This document shows, one piece after another, positions 8,829 through 16,742 of a DNA stretch of 43,118 nt. Source of the stretch: CAZJRB01 sp964547995 (GTDB lineage: Bacteria > Planctomycetota > Planctomycetia > Pirellulales > Thermoguttaceae). Under the pieces are notes generated by a model. It was not told the DNA's origin. It worked only from the letters and a program-made list of their open reading frames with translations, and did no database searches. The number at the start of each line of letters is the position of its first letter. Within the stretch, counting starts at the first letter, position 1. The stretch lies in contig CAZJRB010000060.1 of the NCBI GenBank assembly GCA_964547995.1, positions 1-43,118 of the forward strand, in the 5' to 3' direction. The translations under genes and the position numbers were made by a program.

Positions 8829-8898
8829 AAAGGAGGGGGCACCTGCCCCCGGCCCACAACAAAACGAACCAAGTCCGGGGGCGGGTGCCCCCTCCTTT
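8829..8898. repeat. 70-bp double-hairpin element, GGAGGGGGCACC family
   Basis: Arms 8829-8852 and 8875-8898 are inverted copies (23 of 24 bases). Each arm holds an internal dyad (GGGGGCA / TGCCCCC). The sequence is unrelated to its neighbours at 8791 and 8946, but the architecture is the same. Confidence 0.88.
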
Positions 8899-8945
8899 GT
8901 GTCCTCGTTCAATCCAAGTTACCCCCGTAGTTGCAAGCAATCATC

Positions 8946-9089
8946 GTAGGACGGGCTTCCAAGCCCGTCCACTGCAGCACAAAACAGCCTTTCGTTGTCT
9001 GTTTCTTGATTTCACCAATGGTGAAATCGCAGGCCGGACTCCTGGGAGCGTTTCGAACCGAACGGGACGGGCTTGGAAGCCCGTCCTAC
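8946..9089. repeat. 144-bp element with 25-bp terminal inverted repeats
   Basis: GTAGGACGGGCTTCCAAGCC... at 8946-8970 and its exact inverse at 9065-9089 flank about 94 nt. The interior carries a second perfect dyad, GATTTCACC-AAT-GGTGAAATC (9008-9028). The arms resemble those of the element inside addB. The layout is like a miniature inverted-repeat element; no transposase gene is in this window. Together with the two preceding elements this fills the 408 nt between the DUF1559 gene and the kinase gene. Confidence 0.88.
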
Positions 9090-9113
9090 CGGCCATTTTC
9101 TGCAACGTTTGGG

Positions 9114-10625
9114 TTACTTCTGTTCCCGGGCCACTTCCATGGCAATGAGCTTGGCCAAATTGACCCTGAGCATTTTCATGGTGATGGGCATGGGCAGGAC
9201 GATGCGGTGGGCGCCGGTTTCAGCCTTCTCTTCCCACTCGTGCTGCTTTTCATCCAAGAGCAGCATGGCCGGTATGAAGTCGATGTCCGGGTCGTTGCCG
9301 AGCTGGTTGAACGCCTCCAGTGCGGGTTCGCCGATCTCCTGGGCGTTGAAGATGACGCAGTCGACGACATAGGGATCTTGACGGAAGCGTTCGATGGCCC
9401 TGGCCGGATCGCCCGTCAACAGAACGCGGTAGCCGGCCCGCTTGAACCCCTCGCGGAAGACGTCCTGCAAGGCGGTGTTCGACTCGACCACCATGATCTT
9501 GTGATGCGGTTTGGCGGACTCGGGTTTGGCCTCGGGGGGCGGTTCCTCTTCCGTTGCTTCCGTCGCTTCGGTTTCTACCGGTTCGGCCTGCTCGGGCATC
9601 TCGGCCAGCTTCTCGGCCAGGTTTCCGAGGTCCTGAAGCATCTCGGCCGGCGTCTGGTAACGATGCGTCGGATCGAGCGACATTGCCCTGTTGACGACCG
9701 TAACGACCGGTGCGGGAAGGGACGGATCGAGCTTATTGAGTGGGACGACTTCGAGGAAACGTTGCTTGCTGAGCCGCTGCAACCGGTCGCGGGTCTCGCT
9801 CAACGGGGGCTGCGCGGTGAGCATGTGGTAGAACATGCAGCCGAGAAAGTAGAGGTCGCTCCGGGTGTCGTCTTTTCGGACACCGGTTGCCCGCTCCAGT
9901 GCCGCGTAGTCGACGGCGCGGGCATTGACCGCTTCCGCCACATCCATATTGCGGAGGAAGCCTTCGTCCAGCGCGGCCAGACCGAAATCGACCAGCTTTG
10001 CCTGTCTCCGGCTCGATACGAGCACATTGCTCATTTTCAGATCGCGATGGGTTAGACCGTTTTCGAAGGCATAGCCCAATCCATTGGTAACGTCGATCAT
10101 CAACTGCGTGGCGTCCTCGGGATTGAATTTTCCCCGGATCTTGACGAGATCGCGGAGGTTTTGCCCCTCGATGAAATCCATCGCCAGGAAGTGCATGGTT
10201 CCTTCTGAGAAGACTTCATGGATGGGAACGATGTTGGGATGCCGCAAAGCCAGTCCGAGGCGACCCTCGCGGACGAATTGCTCGTACTGGGCCGGGGTGT
10301 CGCTGTAACGGTTGCGAAGGACCTTGACCGCCGTAATCTGTCCCGTTGCCCGGTGCACTGCCCGAAACACGCGGGCGAAGGTACCCGTCCCGACGAGGTA
10401 GAGGATCTTGTAATCCCCGTAGAAATACCCCGACCGTTCCCCCCGCATCAGGCGTTCAATCTGATAATTGGTCAGAAACTCGCGGCGGACCATCGTTTGC
10501 AGCAAATCGTCGATCGGGACGTTATGCTGGGCGAAACTCGCCCAGATCTCCCGCACTTGCCGCTCATTGAGCAAGCCAAGATCGCGAGCCCGGTGCAAAA
10601 CCTTTTCAGTAGACGGACGAGCCAT
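9114..10625 (-). CDS. Hanks-type Ser/Thr protein kinase with C-terminal degenerate receiver domain
   Basis: The 503-residue protein has three parts. Residues 1-65 form a short region with LLTNYQIERL-like sequence that I associate with planctomycete kinases. Residues 72 to about 340 form a complete kinase domain: glycine loop GTGTFARV (79-86), AVK with K101, HRDLKMSN (193-200) and DFG (213-215), so it should be active. After an acidic, Glu/Pro-rich linker, the last 120 residues (from HKIMVVESN) fold like a response-regulator receiver, but the acceptor Asp position reads DCVIFNAQE (Asn) and the KP motif is missing (VLPMPI). No transmembrane segment is seen, so it should act in the cytoplasm. 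The substrate is unknown. The gene ends 24 nt beyond the 8946-9089 repeat. Confidence 0.92.
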   Translation of the reverse strand: MARPSTEKVLHRARDLGLLNERQVREIWASFAQHNVPIDDLLQTMVRREFLTNYQIERLMRGERSGYFYGDYKILYLVGTGTFARVFRAVHRATGQITAVKVLRNRYSDTPAQYEQFVREGRLGLALRHPNIVPIHEVFSEGTMHFLAMDFIEGQNLRDLVKIRGKFNPEDATQLMIDVTNGLGYAFENGLTHRDLKMSNVLVSSRRQAKLVDFGLAALDEGFLRNMDVAEAVNARAVDYAALERATGVRKDDTRSDLYFLGCMFYHMLTAQPPLSETRDRLQRLSKQRFLEVVPLNKLDPSLPAPVVTVVNRAMSLDPTHRYQTPAEMLQDLGNLAEKLAEMPEQAEPVETEATEATEEEPPPEAKPESAKPHHKIMVVESNTALQDVFREGFKRAGYRVLLTGDPARAIERFRQDPYVVDCVIFNAQEIGEPALEAFNQLGNDPDIDFIPAMLLLDEKQHEWEEKAETGAHRIVLPMPITMKMLRVNLAKLIAMEVAREQK

Positions 10626-10801
10626 GCCAGTTCCGGAGAATTATCAGATATCCGATCCGAAAGACGCTTCGCAGAGAAAGGCGAAAGTCATTCCTTAGCC
10701 ATTTATCCTATTGGCAACGCCTTGGAACCGCAAGACACACACCAGGGTAGACGCGTATAGTACCAAAGAGTGGTATCGGGCGGTGAATCGCCGTCTTGGC
10801 G

Positions 10802-11086
10802 CTACGACAATTCCTCCAGGTTCCGCCGGTATTCGTCCCGTTCACGTCGAGTGGCCTCGAGGTCAAACGCCAGGTATTTCATGTCCAGCCGCAGTTGGCT
10901 CAGGGCATCCTGAACCAACGAGAGTATCCGCCGGCGGCGCTTGGTGCTCTCGACGACTTGCGCTGCGATAGGGTCGATCTTCAGGCGGTGCTCGGCCGGC
11001 AGTTCGCGGACGGCGGTCACCAGATCGCTGATTTCCTGGGGGATTTCGTCGCTGTCGGATTTGATAATGCGGGCTTGCTTGCTCAT
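10802..11086 (-). CDS. Small charged coiled-coil protein, function unknown
   Basis: A 94-residue soluble protein is read from the ATG at 11086, which is preceded by GGGAGG at a good distance; the frame stays open further upstream, but those residues look like low-quality translation of an intergenic region. The C-terminal half (residues 50-94) is rich in Leu, Arg and Glu in a heptad-like spacing, suggesting a coiled coil. I do not recognise a named family. It is divergent from the large secreted protein at 11356 and 176 nt upstream of the kinase gene on the same strand, so it may share regulation with the kinase. Confidence 0.65.
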   Translation of the reverse strand: MSKQARIIKSDSDEIPQEISDLVTAVRELPAEHRLKIDPIAAQVVESTKRRRRILSLVQDALSQLRLDMKYLAFDLEATRRERDEYRRNLEELS

Positions 11087-11355
11087 GGGGGCCTCCCGTT
11101 GTTGTAGCCACCAGGCCAAAAAGCATTCGGCGTGCCGTTGTCTCGTTGGGGATCGGACGATTGCGTAAGTTGTTTTGCCGCAAGCACTTGTGTAATTCGA
11201 ACCGTTTTCCTTCCCCGACCCTCGTGTGACAAAACGCGACGTTTGACCTGGAAGCTTTTCGCAAATCCTGATACAAGCACACGTTACGTCGAAGTTGCCC
11301 GTTGGCTCGAAGTGTTGCGTTTCTGCCACGTCGCGTGGCAGCGGGAAATGTCGCC

Positions 11356-14118
11356 ATGCCGCGATTTGTATCATGGACGATCGTCGTGACGGCGATTCTG
11401 CTCGCCAATTCCGTTTGCGCGGGGGTCCGGGGTCAAAATGCCTGGTATGAGGGGTTCGAGGGCCCTAATGTTTCCTGGTGCTACGCAGGGGGAAACGTTC
11501 GACACCAGACCGAACGGCACAAGCGTGTCCAAGAGCAAGCCCACACGGGCGACGGTTGCGAACATCTGAGATTGTCGGGCGAAAACGGCACCTTCGTTCA
11601 CTTCAGCCACAAGGTCGGTCGGGCGTTGGTGATCGACGAGTTGTTGCCGACGGTCTGGGTCAAGTCGGACCGGCCGGGCATACAATTCCTGGCCCAGATC
11701 CTATTGCCGCGGACCGTCACCCCGCAAACCGGCCGGCCGGCCCTCGTTCTGGTGCGAGGTTCCACCTACACCGACGTCGGCCGCTGGCAGCAGCTTCGTA
11801 TCGAGGACGTGCCACGGCTGCTGGCCCGGCAAGTCCGGGTCTTGCGCACTCAGTCGGGACCCAACGTGGACGGGCGCGAGGCATTTCTCGGCGCCGTCTT
11901 TCTGAACGTCTACGGCGGCCCCGGCACGACAAACGTCTGGATCGACGATCTCGACATCGCCGGATTCGTCGGCGCTTCGTCCGTCCAATCATCGACGACA
12001 CCGCCGGGGACCGTCGGCAAGGGCTCCGCCGGCGATGCAGGTTCGAAGCGTATTTCACGCGGTTCGGCCGGCCGCCGTACGGCGGCCGGAGTACAACCTC
12101 CCGCCGCCAGGCTGGTCGGGTCGGTGCTGATTGCCGAGGATCGCCCTTTCTTTCCCCGCATCATCCAATACCGGGGCGAGCCCTTGGCCTTCCTGCAACA
12201 GGTCGGGTTCAATACCGTTTGGCTGCCGGAACCTCCTTCGCCCGAGATTCTGGCGGAAACGAAGCGGTTGCACCTGCGATTGGTTTGCCCTCCTCCGCAC
12301 GCGGTCCGCTTGGATTTGCCCGACGAACCGGTCGCCGCCTTGGCGCCGGTCGGACCGGAATACGATCACGTGTTGGCATGGGATTTGGGCAGCGGACTTG
12401 GGAGCGAGCAACTCGAACGCACCCGGCTTTGGGCCGAGCAAGTTCGCACAGCCGATCAGCATCGAGGACGGCCACTGATCTGTGGGGCCGGCGCCGATCT
12501 GCGAACATACAGCCGCCACGTCGATCTCTTGTTGATCGACCGCCGGCCTCTGGGGACCAGCCTGGAATTGGCCGACTGGGGCAAGTGGATTCGCCTTCAG
12601 CCGCGGCTCGCCCGGCCCGGAACACCGGTTTGGACCACGATCCAGACCCAGCCGGCCGCCGCCCTGCGCGAGCAGTTGATTGCCTCTCGGCCCGATACGC
12701 CGCCCCCGGTCTCGGTGTCCAGCGAGCAGATTCGCCTGTTGGCCTACACGGCAATCGGCTCGGGAAGCCGGGGGTTGTTGTTCACGTCACAATCTCCGCT
12801 GAATGCCGAAGATCCGGAAACCCGTCACAGGGCAATGGTCCTCGAGTTACTCAATCTCGAAATGGAGCTGATCGAACCGTGGGCGGCCGCCGGGAGTTTC
12901 GTCACAACGGCCGACGGGAGCAAGCGGGAAGTGACGGGTGCGGTCTTGCGGACCGATCGTGCCCGCTTGCTCTTGCCCGTCTGGTCGACCGCCGGGGCCC
13001 AATGCGTACCCGGCCAATCGGCAGCCAACAACCTCTCGCTGGTCGTGCCGGGAACACCCGAGGCGTGCAATGTGTACGAACTGACGCCCGGCGAGTTGCG
13101 GCCGTTGCGACACAAGCGGGTGATGGGCGGGGTGCGGGTGACGTTGGAAGAGTTTGGCCTGACCGCCCAGGTGTTATTTGCCCAGGACCCGCTGGTCGTC
13201 GGCAGCCTCGCGCGGCGTTCGGCAGCCATCGGCCCCCGGGCCGCAGAATTGCAACGCCATCTGGCCGTGAGAAAACTGCACCTCGTACGCCAGGTCGTCG
13301 ATCGGATCCCCGGCCGATCCGCGGATGCCCAGGTCGTGCAATGGCTGTCCGCAGCGGTCAAGAGCATCCAAGCGGCCGATCGGTCCCTCTCGGTAAAGGA
13401 CTATCCAACTACGTATGTACACGCGCGGCGCGCAATGCGCCCGTTGCGGCTGTTGCAGCGGGCCCAGTGGAAAGCAATGCTGGCCGGGCTGCCCTCGCCG
13501 GTGACCATTCCCGCCAACGTCAGCTTTGCCACCTTGCCATGGCATGCCCGATGGTCCGATCGGATCAACGCCTCCCGACTGGGGCCCAACCGGCTCGTCG
13601 GCGGCGACTTCGAAAACCTGCAAGCAACGCTTCGGGCCGGTTGGTATCACGGCCGGCACGAGATACCGGGTATTCAGACGGCCGCCGACCTGGTGCCCGA
13701 CGCCGCCCATGCCGGGTTTTCCGGACTGCGATTGACCGTCCGGCCCGACAATCCCGAAGAGTCGCCCGCCATGATCGAGACACCGCCGGTCTGGATCAGC
13801 AGTCCGGCAATCGCCGTTGAAGCGGGGCAAATGGTCTGCATCAGCGGATGGGTCAATATCCCCAAGCCCGTCACCGGCAGCATCGACGGCCTGATGATCA
13901 TCGATTCGCTCGCGGGCGAAGCGCTGGCCGAACGAATCAGCCGAACCAACGGCTGGCAGAAGTTCACGCTCTATCGCATGGCGCCCCAATCCGGGCAGGT
14001 GCACGTCAGTTTCGTCCTTTCCGGGTTGGGCGAGGTGCGGTTGGACGACGTCGGCATCCGGGTGCTCGAGCTGGTCGAGATGACCCGCCATCCGGATCCC
14101 GCGCCCCCGCCGCGATGA
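11356..14118 (+). CDS. Large secreted protein with putative carbohydrate-binding-like domains
   Basis: The ATG at 11356 gives a 920-residue protein with a plain signal peptide (MPRFVSWTIVVTAILLANSVCAGV); an earlier ATG at 11302 would place 18 extra residues before it. The segment to about residue 200 has FEGP...W, a WVKS strand and NVWIDDLDIAG, the style of jelly-roll carbohydrate-binding modules. The middle part includes a stretch resembling a TIM-barrel (GFNTVWLPEPP, then HVLAWDLG). The C-terminal 160 residues again look like a binding module (LVGGDFENL...VRLDDVGI). No catalytic motif is certain. Export to periplasm or surface is inferred. I do not know a named family; proteins of this kind are frequent in planctomycetes. 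Confidence 0.75.
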   Translation: MPRFVSWTIVVTAILLANSVCAGVRGQNAWYEGFEGPNVSWCYAGGNVRHQTERHKRVQEQAHTGDGCEHLRLSGENGTFVHFSHKVGRALVIDELLPTVWVKSDRPGIQFLAQILLPRTVTPQTGRPALVLVRGSTYTDVGRWQQLRIEDVPRLLARQVRVLRTQSGPNVDGREAFLGAVFLNVYGGPGTTNVWIDDLDIAGFVGASSVQSSTTPPGTVGKGSAGDAGSKRISRGSAGRRTAAGVQPPAARLVGSVLIAEDRPFFPRIIQYRGEPLAFLQQVGFNTVWLPEPPSPEILAETKRLHLRLVCPPPHAVRLDLPDEPVAALAPVGPEYDHVLAWDLGSGLGSEQLERTRLWAEQVRTADQHRGRPLICGAGADLRTYSRHVDLLLIDRRPLGTSLELADWGKWIRLQPRLARPGTPVWTTIQTQPAAALREQLIASRPDTPPPVSVSSEQIRLLAYTAIGSGSRGLLFTSQSPLNAEDPETRHRAMVLELLNLEMELIEPWAAAGSFVTTADGSKREVTGAVLRTDRARLLLPVWSTAGAQCVPGQSAANNLSLVVPGTPEACNVYELTPGELRPLRHKRVMGGVRVTLEEFGLTAQVLFAQDPLVVGSLARRSAAIGPRAAELQRHLAVRKLHLVRQVVDRIPGRSADAQVVQWLSAAVKSIQAADRSLSVKDYPTTYVHARRAMRPLRLLQRAQWKAMLAGLPSPVTIPANVSFATLPWHARWSDRINASRLGPNRLVGGDFENLQATLRAGWYHGRHEIPGIQTAADLVPDAAHAGFSGLRLTVRPDNPEESPAMIETPPVWISSPAIAVEAGQMVCISGWVNIPKPVTGSIDGLMIIDSLAGEALAERISRTNGWQKFTLYRMAPQSGQVHVSFVLSGLGEVRLDDVGIRVLELVEMTRHPDPAPPPR

Positions 14119-14221
14119 ACCCGCCTGCCCCGCCTTGCACGAAACACCACCCTCGGGTACCATCACAGGGTCCTCGTCGACATCCAGAACGTGGTTCTAC
14201 TTAAACGGGAGGTATCTGAAC

Positions 14222-14872
14222 ATGTTGTTCGCACAGGTCGGTGACAAGGCCAAGGAAGCTACTGATGCAGCCAAAGACCTTGCCGAAAAGGCCAAAGAGG
14301 CCGCCGGCAGTCTCGGTGGCGACCTGATCAAGTGGGTCATCATCGTGGTCGTGGTCGTCGTGGTCTTGTACGTCGTGATGAAAGTTCTCAAGGGCAAGAA
14401 GAAGGTCACCGGCGGTGCCGGGCAGGGGATCGACGTGATGAAGTTGCCGGCCGAGGGCCCGCCGGCGGGATCGCCCACCCTCGAGTTCCTTAACGTGCCG
14501 GTCCGGGTATCCGCCGTGATCGTAGCCCCGTCCGGACGCGTCCGCGATCTGCCGCCGGTGAACCAGATGGGCGACATCTACGATTCGATCACGCCGGGCC
14601 TGGCCGGGGTCATCGCCAGGCACAAGCCGCTGGTCCGCCGCTGGCAGCAGCAGGTCAGCGCCAAGGGTTTCGCCCACACCGTCTTCCAGACGTGCAGGCT
14701 CCCCGGCGAGGGAGGCAAGGGCTCGCCCTGGTGCTGCGCGGCTGGAATCCTCAAAATCGAGGGCCAGCCCGTCATGGCCGCGCTCATCATGAGGACCGAT
14801 GCCGCCAGCAGCCACGGCCAGCAAGTCATCGACGAGCCGGAAAAATGGCTCGCCTGCCTCCGCGTGAAGTAG
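14222..14872 (+). CDS. Membrane-anchored protein of unknown function
   Basis: The start at 14222 follows GGGAGG and yields 216 residues. An amphipathic Ala/Lys/Glu-rich helix (residues 8-30, KAKEATDAAKDLAEKAKEAA) precedes one transmembrane helix of Ile and Val (about 37-55), then a short basic stretch (KGKKK) and a soluble domain of about 150 residues with several Cys (TCRLPGEGG, PWCCAAGIL). With positive charges after the helix, the C-terminal domain is probably cytoplasmic. It lies 104 nt after the large secreted protein and 12 nt before the glycerate kinase, so these may be co-transcribed. No family is recognised. Confidence 0.75.
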   Translation: MLFAQVGDKAKEATDAAKDLAEKAKEAAGSLGGDLIKWVIIVVVVVVVLYVVMKVLKGKKKVTGGAGQGIDVMKLPAEGPPAGSPTLEFLNVPVRVSAVIVAPSGRVRDLPPVNQMGDIYDSITPGLAGVIARHKPLVRRWQQQVSAKGFAHTVFQTCRLPGEGGKGSPWCCAAGILKIEGQPVMAALIMRTDAASSHGQQVIDEPEKWLACLRVK

Positions 14873-14884
14873 CGGGAGTAGACA

Positions 14885-16228
14885 GTGGACCGAAGACGAC
14901 TACGCCGTGACGCCTTGCAGATTTGGAACGCCGGCGTCGATGCCGTTCGCTCCGAGCGGCTTGTCGCCGAGGCTATTCGTGTCGACGGTTCCGCGATTCG
15001 TATTGGTGACGAACGTATTGAACTCGCCGCGATCGGCCGGATCGTCGTTGTCGGTGGGGGAAAGGCCGGGGCGGGTATGACCGACGCGGTCGAACATGTC
15101 CTCGGACCGGAGTTGATGGAGGCCAAGGACGTTGCCGGGTGGGTCAACGTGCCGGCCGATTGCGTTCGGGAACTCAAGCGGATCAAGCTCCACGCCGCAC
15201 GCCCCGCGGGCGTCAACGAGCCGCGGCCGGAAGGCGCCGCCGGAACTTTGGAAATCATCCACCTCGTCGAATCGCTCGGGGCCGACGACCTTTGCCTGTG
15301 CCTGATCTCCGGCGGCGGATCGGCCCTGTTGCCCGCCCCCGTTGAGGCGATCTCGCTCGACGACATGTTGGCCCTCACCCGCCACCTCAGCGCGGCCGGG
15401 GCCAACATCGAACAGCTCAACACGGTCCGCAAGCAGCTCAGCCGCATCAAGGGCGGCGGGCTGATGCGGGCGTGCCGCGCCGGGCGACTCGTCTCGCTGA
15501 TCATCTCCGACGTGCTCGGCGACCCGCTCGACGTGATCGCCTCCGGCCCGACCGTCGAAGATTCCTCAACGCCCGAAGGGGCCTTGGCCGTGCTCGAACA
15601 GTTCGACGCCCGGGCAGCCGGCATTTCGGACGCGGTGTTCGACTACTTGAAAAGCAAGCAAGATACAACCCCACAACCGCCGAGTTGCAAGGTCACCAAC
15701 CTGATCATCGGAAACAACGCCACGGCGGTCGACGCCGCCGGCCGCGAAGCCGAGCGGCTGGGTTACTCGCCGAGGACGGAGAGTGCAACCGAATGCGAAG
15801 GGGCCACTGAAGACATCGGACGCGATCTGGCCGACCAGGCAATCAAGATGCGCGACGGGCCGGGGCCCGATTGCCTCATCACCGGCGGCGAACCGGTCGT
15901 CACCCTGGCCGACGAATCGATCCGCGGGCTTGGCGGACGCTCTCAGCAGTTGGTTTTGGCGGCACTCCAGCGGCTTTCGGGCGACGCCCGGGGGATTGCC
16001 CTGCTTTCCGGCGGCACCGACGGCGAAGACGGCCCGACCGACGCCGCCGGGGCTCTGCTCGATGCCGGCGTGGTCGACGCCGCCCAAGAAAGGGCCCTCG
16101 ATCCGGCCGACTACCTGGCGAGAAACGACGCCTACCATTTCTTCGAGCCGCTCGACGCACTGATTATGACCGGCCCGACCAACACGAACGTCTGCGACCT
16201 GCGCGTCGTCGTCGTCGATCGAGAGTAG
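14885..16228 (+). CDS. Glycerate 2-kinase (DUF4147/MOFRL type)
   Basis: This 447-residue protein is a class II glycerate kinase, which phosphorylates D-glycerate to 2-phosphoglycerate in the cytoplasm. It carries the family marks in order: VVVGGGKAGAGM near residue 58, LISGGGSALLPAP, LNTVRKQLSRIKGGG, SDVLGDPLDVIASGPT, and the C-terminal MOFRL domain with LSGGTDGEDGPTDAAGA and TGPTNTNVCDL. Length is normal. The start is GTG at 14885 with GGGAG eight nt upstream. The gene is followed at once by the repeat cluster. Assignment to the family is firm; the exact substrate (glycerate or hydroxypyruvate metabolism) is inferred. Confidence 0.92.
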   Translation: MDRRRLRRDALQIWNAGVDAVRSERLVAEAIRVDGSAIRIGDERIELAAIGRIVVVGGGKAGAGMTDAVEHVLGPELMEAKDVAGWVNVPADCVRELKRIKLHAARPAGVNEPRPEGAAGTLEIIHLVESLGADDLCLCLISGGGSALLPAPVEAISLDDMLALTRHLSAAGANIEQLNTVRKQLSRIKGGGLMRACRAGRLVSLIISDVLGDPLDVIASGPTVEDSSTPEGALAVLEQFDARAAGISDAVFDYLKSKQDTTPQPPSCKVTNLIIGNNATAVDAAGREAERLGYSPRTESATECEGATEDIGRDLADQAIKMRDGPGPDCLITGGEPVVTLADESIRGLGGRSQQLVLAALQRLSGDARGIALLSGGTDGEDGPTDAAGALLDAGVVDAAQERALDPADYLARNDAYHFFEPLDALIMTGPTNTNVCDLRVVVVDRE

Positions 16229-16230
16229 AA

Positions 16231-16435
16231 TCGCGACCGTTGGTCGCGCATGAACATAAAACCGCGACTATTGGTCGCGCATGAACATAAAGCCGCGACC
16301 GTCGATCGCGCATGAACATAAAGCCGCGACCGTTGGTCGCGCCGAACGTTGAAAAAAACTCCCCGAGAGCAAGAAGCGTTTCCCGAGAGTATCGATCATC
16401 GGCAAGTCCGGCGCGACCAACGGTCGCGGCTTTAT
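16231..16435. repeat. Tandem and inverted cluster of GCCGCGACC palindromes
   Basis: Four contiguous units (16231-16260, 16261-16291, 16292-16322, 16323-16343) repeat with a 31-nt period; each has a CGCGACC...GGTCGCG dyad followed by CATGAACATAAA, except the last. A 26-nt arm of the last unit (16318-16343) is matched exactly in inverse by 16410-16435 across 66 nt. This is not a CRISPR: units abut without spacers. Confidence 0.92.
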
Positions 16436-16468
16436 ACCCTCAATGATCCCGAACCAAGCAGCCGAACC

Positions 16469-16738
16469 ATGAGAACTTCGAACCTGTTGGTCATCACCCG
16501 CAAGGGCACGGCCGTCTCCATTCCGCGGGAGTTACTCGATGAGATTTCGGCCGAGCGCGACACGGTGATGTGTGTTCTGACCGACGGTTCGCTGCGGCGG
16601 ATCGGCCCCTACAAGTCGAACGACGCCGCCACGGAAGTTTTTAACGCCATCGTCGAGGCGCTCGCCGGCGACCGATCGCTTATCGACGTCTCGCACATTC
16701 CGTTGAAAGAGATCAACGACCTGCCGCAAACGGAATAA
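16469..16738 (+). CDS. Small soluble protein of unknown function
   Basis: The ATG at 16469 gives 89 residues; an upstream extension to 16349 would translate the repeat cluster and is rejected. The sequence (VITRKGTAVSIPREL..., VMCVLTDGSLRRIGPYKSND) suggests a small alpha/beta domain, with no export signal. No good Shine-Dalgarno is visible. It ends 4 nt before the flavoprotein start, so the two are probably one transcription unit. I do not recognise the family. Confidence 0.65.
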   Translation: MRTSNLLVITRKGTAVSIPRELLDEISAERDTVMCVLTDGSLRRIGPYKSNDAATEVFNAIVEALAGDRSLIDVSHIPLKEINDLPQTE

Positions 16739-16742
16739 GATA

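Noticed and set aside
11243..11275. Possible promoter TTGACC...GATACA for the large secreted protein
   Set aside because: The spacing is 20-21 nt, too long to claim.
11478..13820. 780-residue alternative frame within the large secreted protein gene
   Set aside because: Arg/Pro/Gly-rich shadow translation without a signal; the chosen frame has a signal peptide and domain-like sequence.
16231..16343. CRISPR-like array
   Set aside because: The 31-nt units follow one another without spacers, each is itself palindromic, and there are no cas genes.
16349..16468. N-terminal extension of the 89-residue protein
   Set aside because: It would be translated from repeat-cluster DNA and lacks a better ribosome-binding site.
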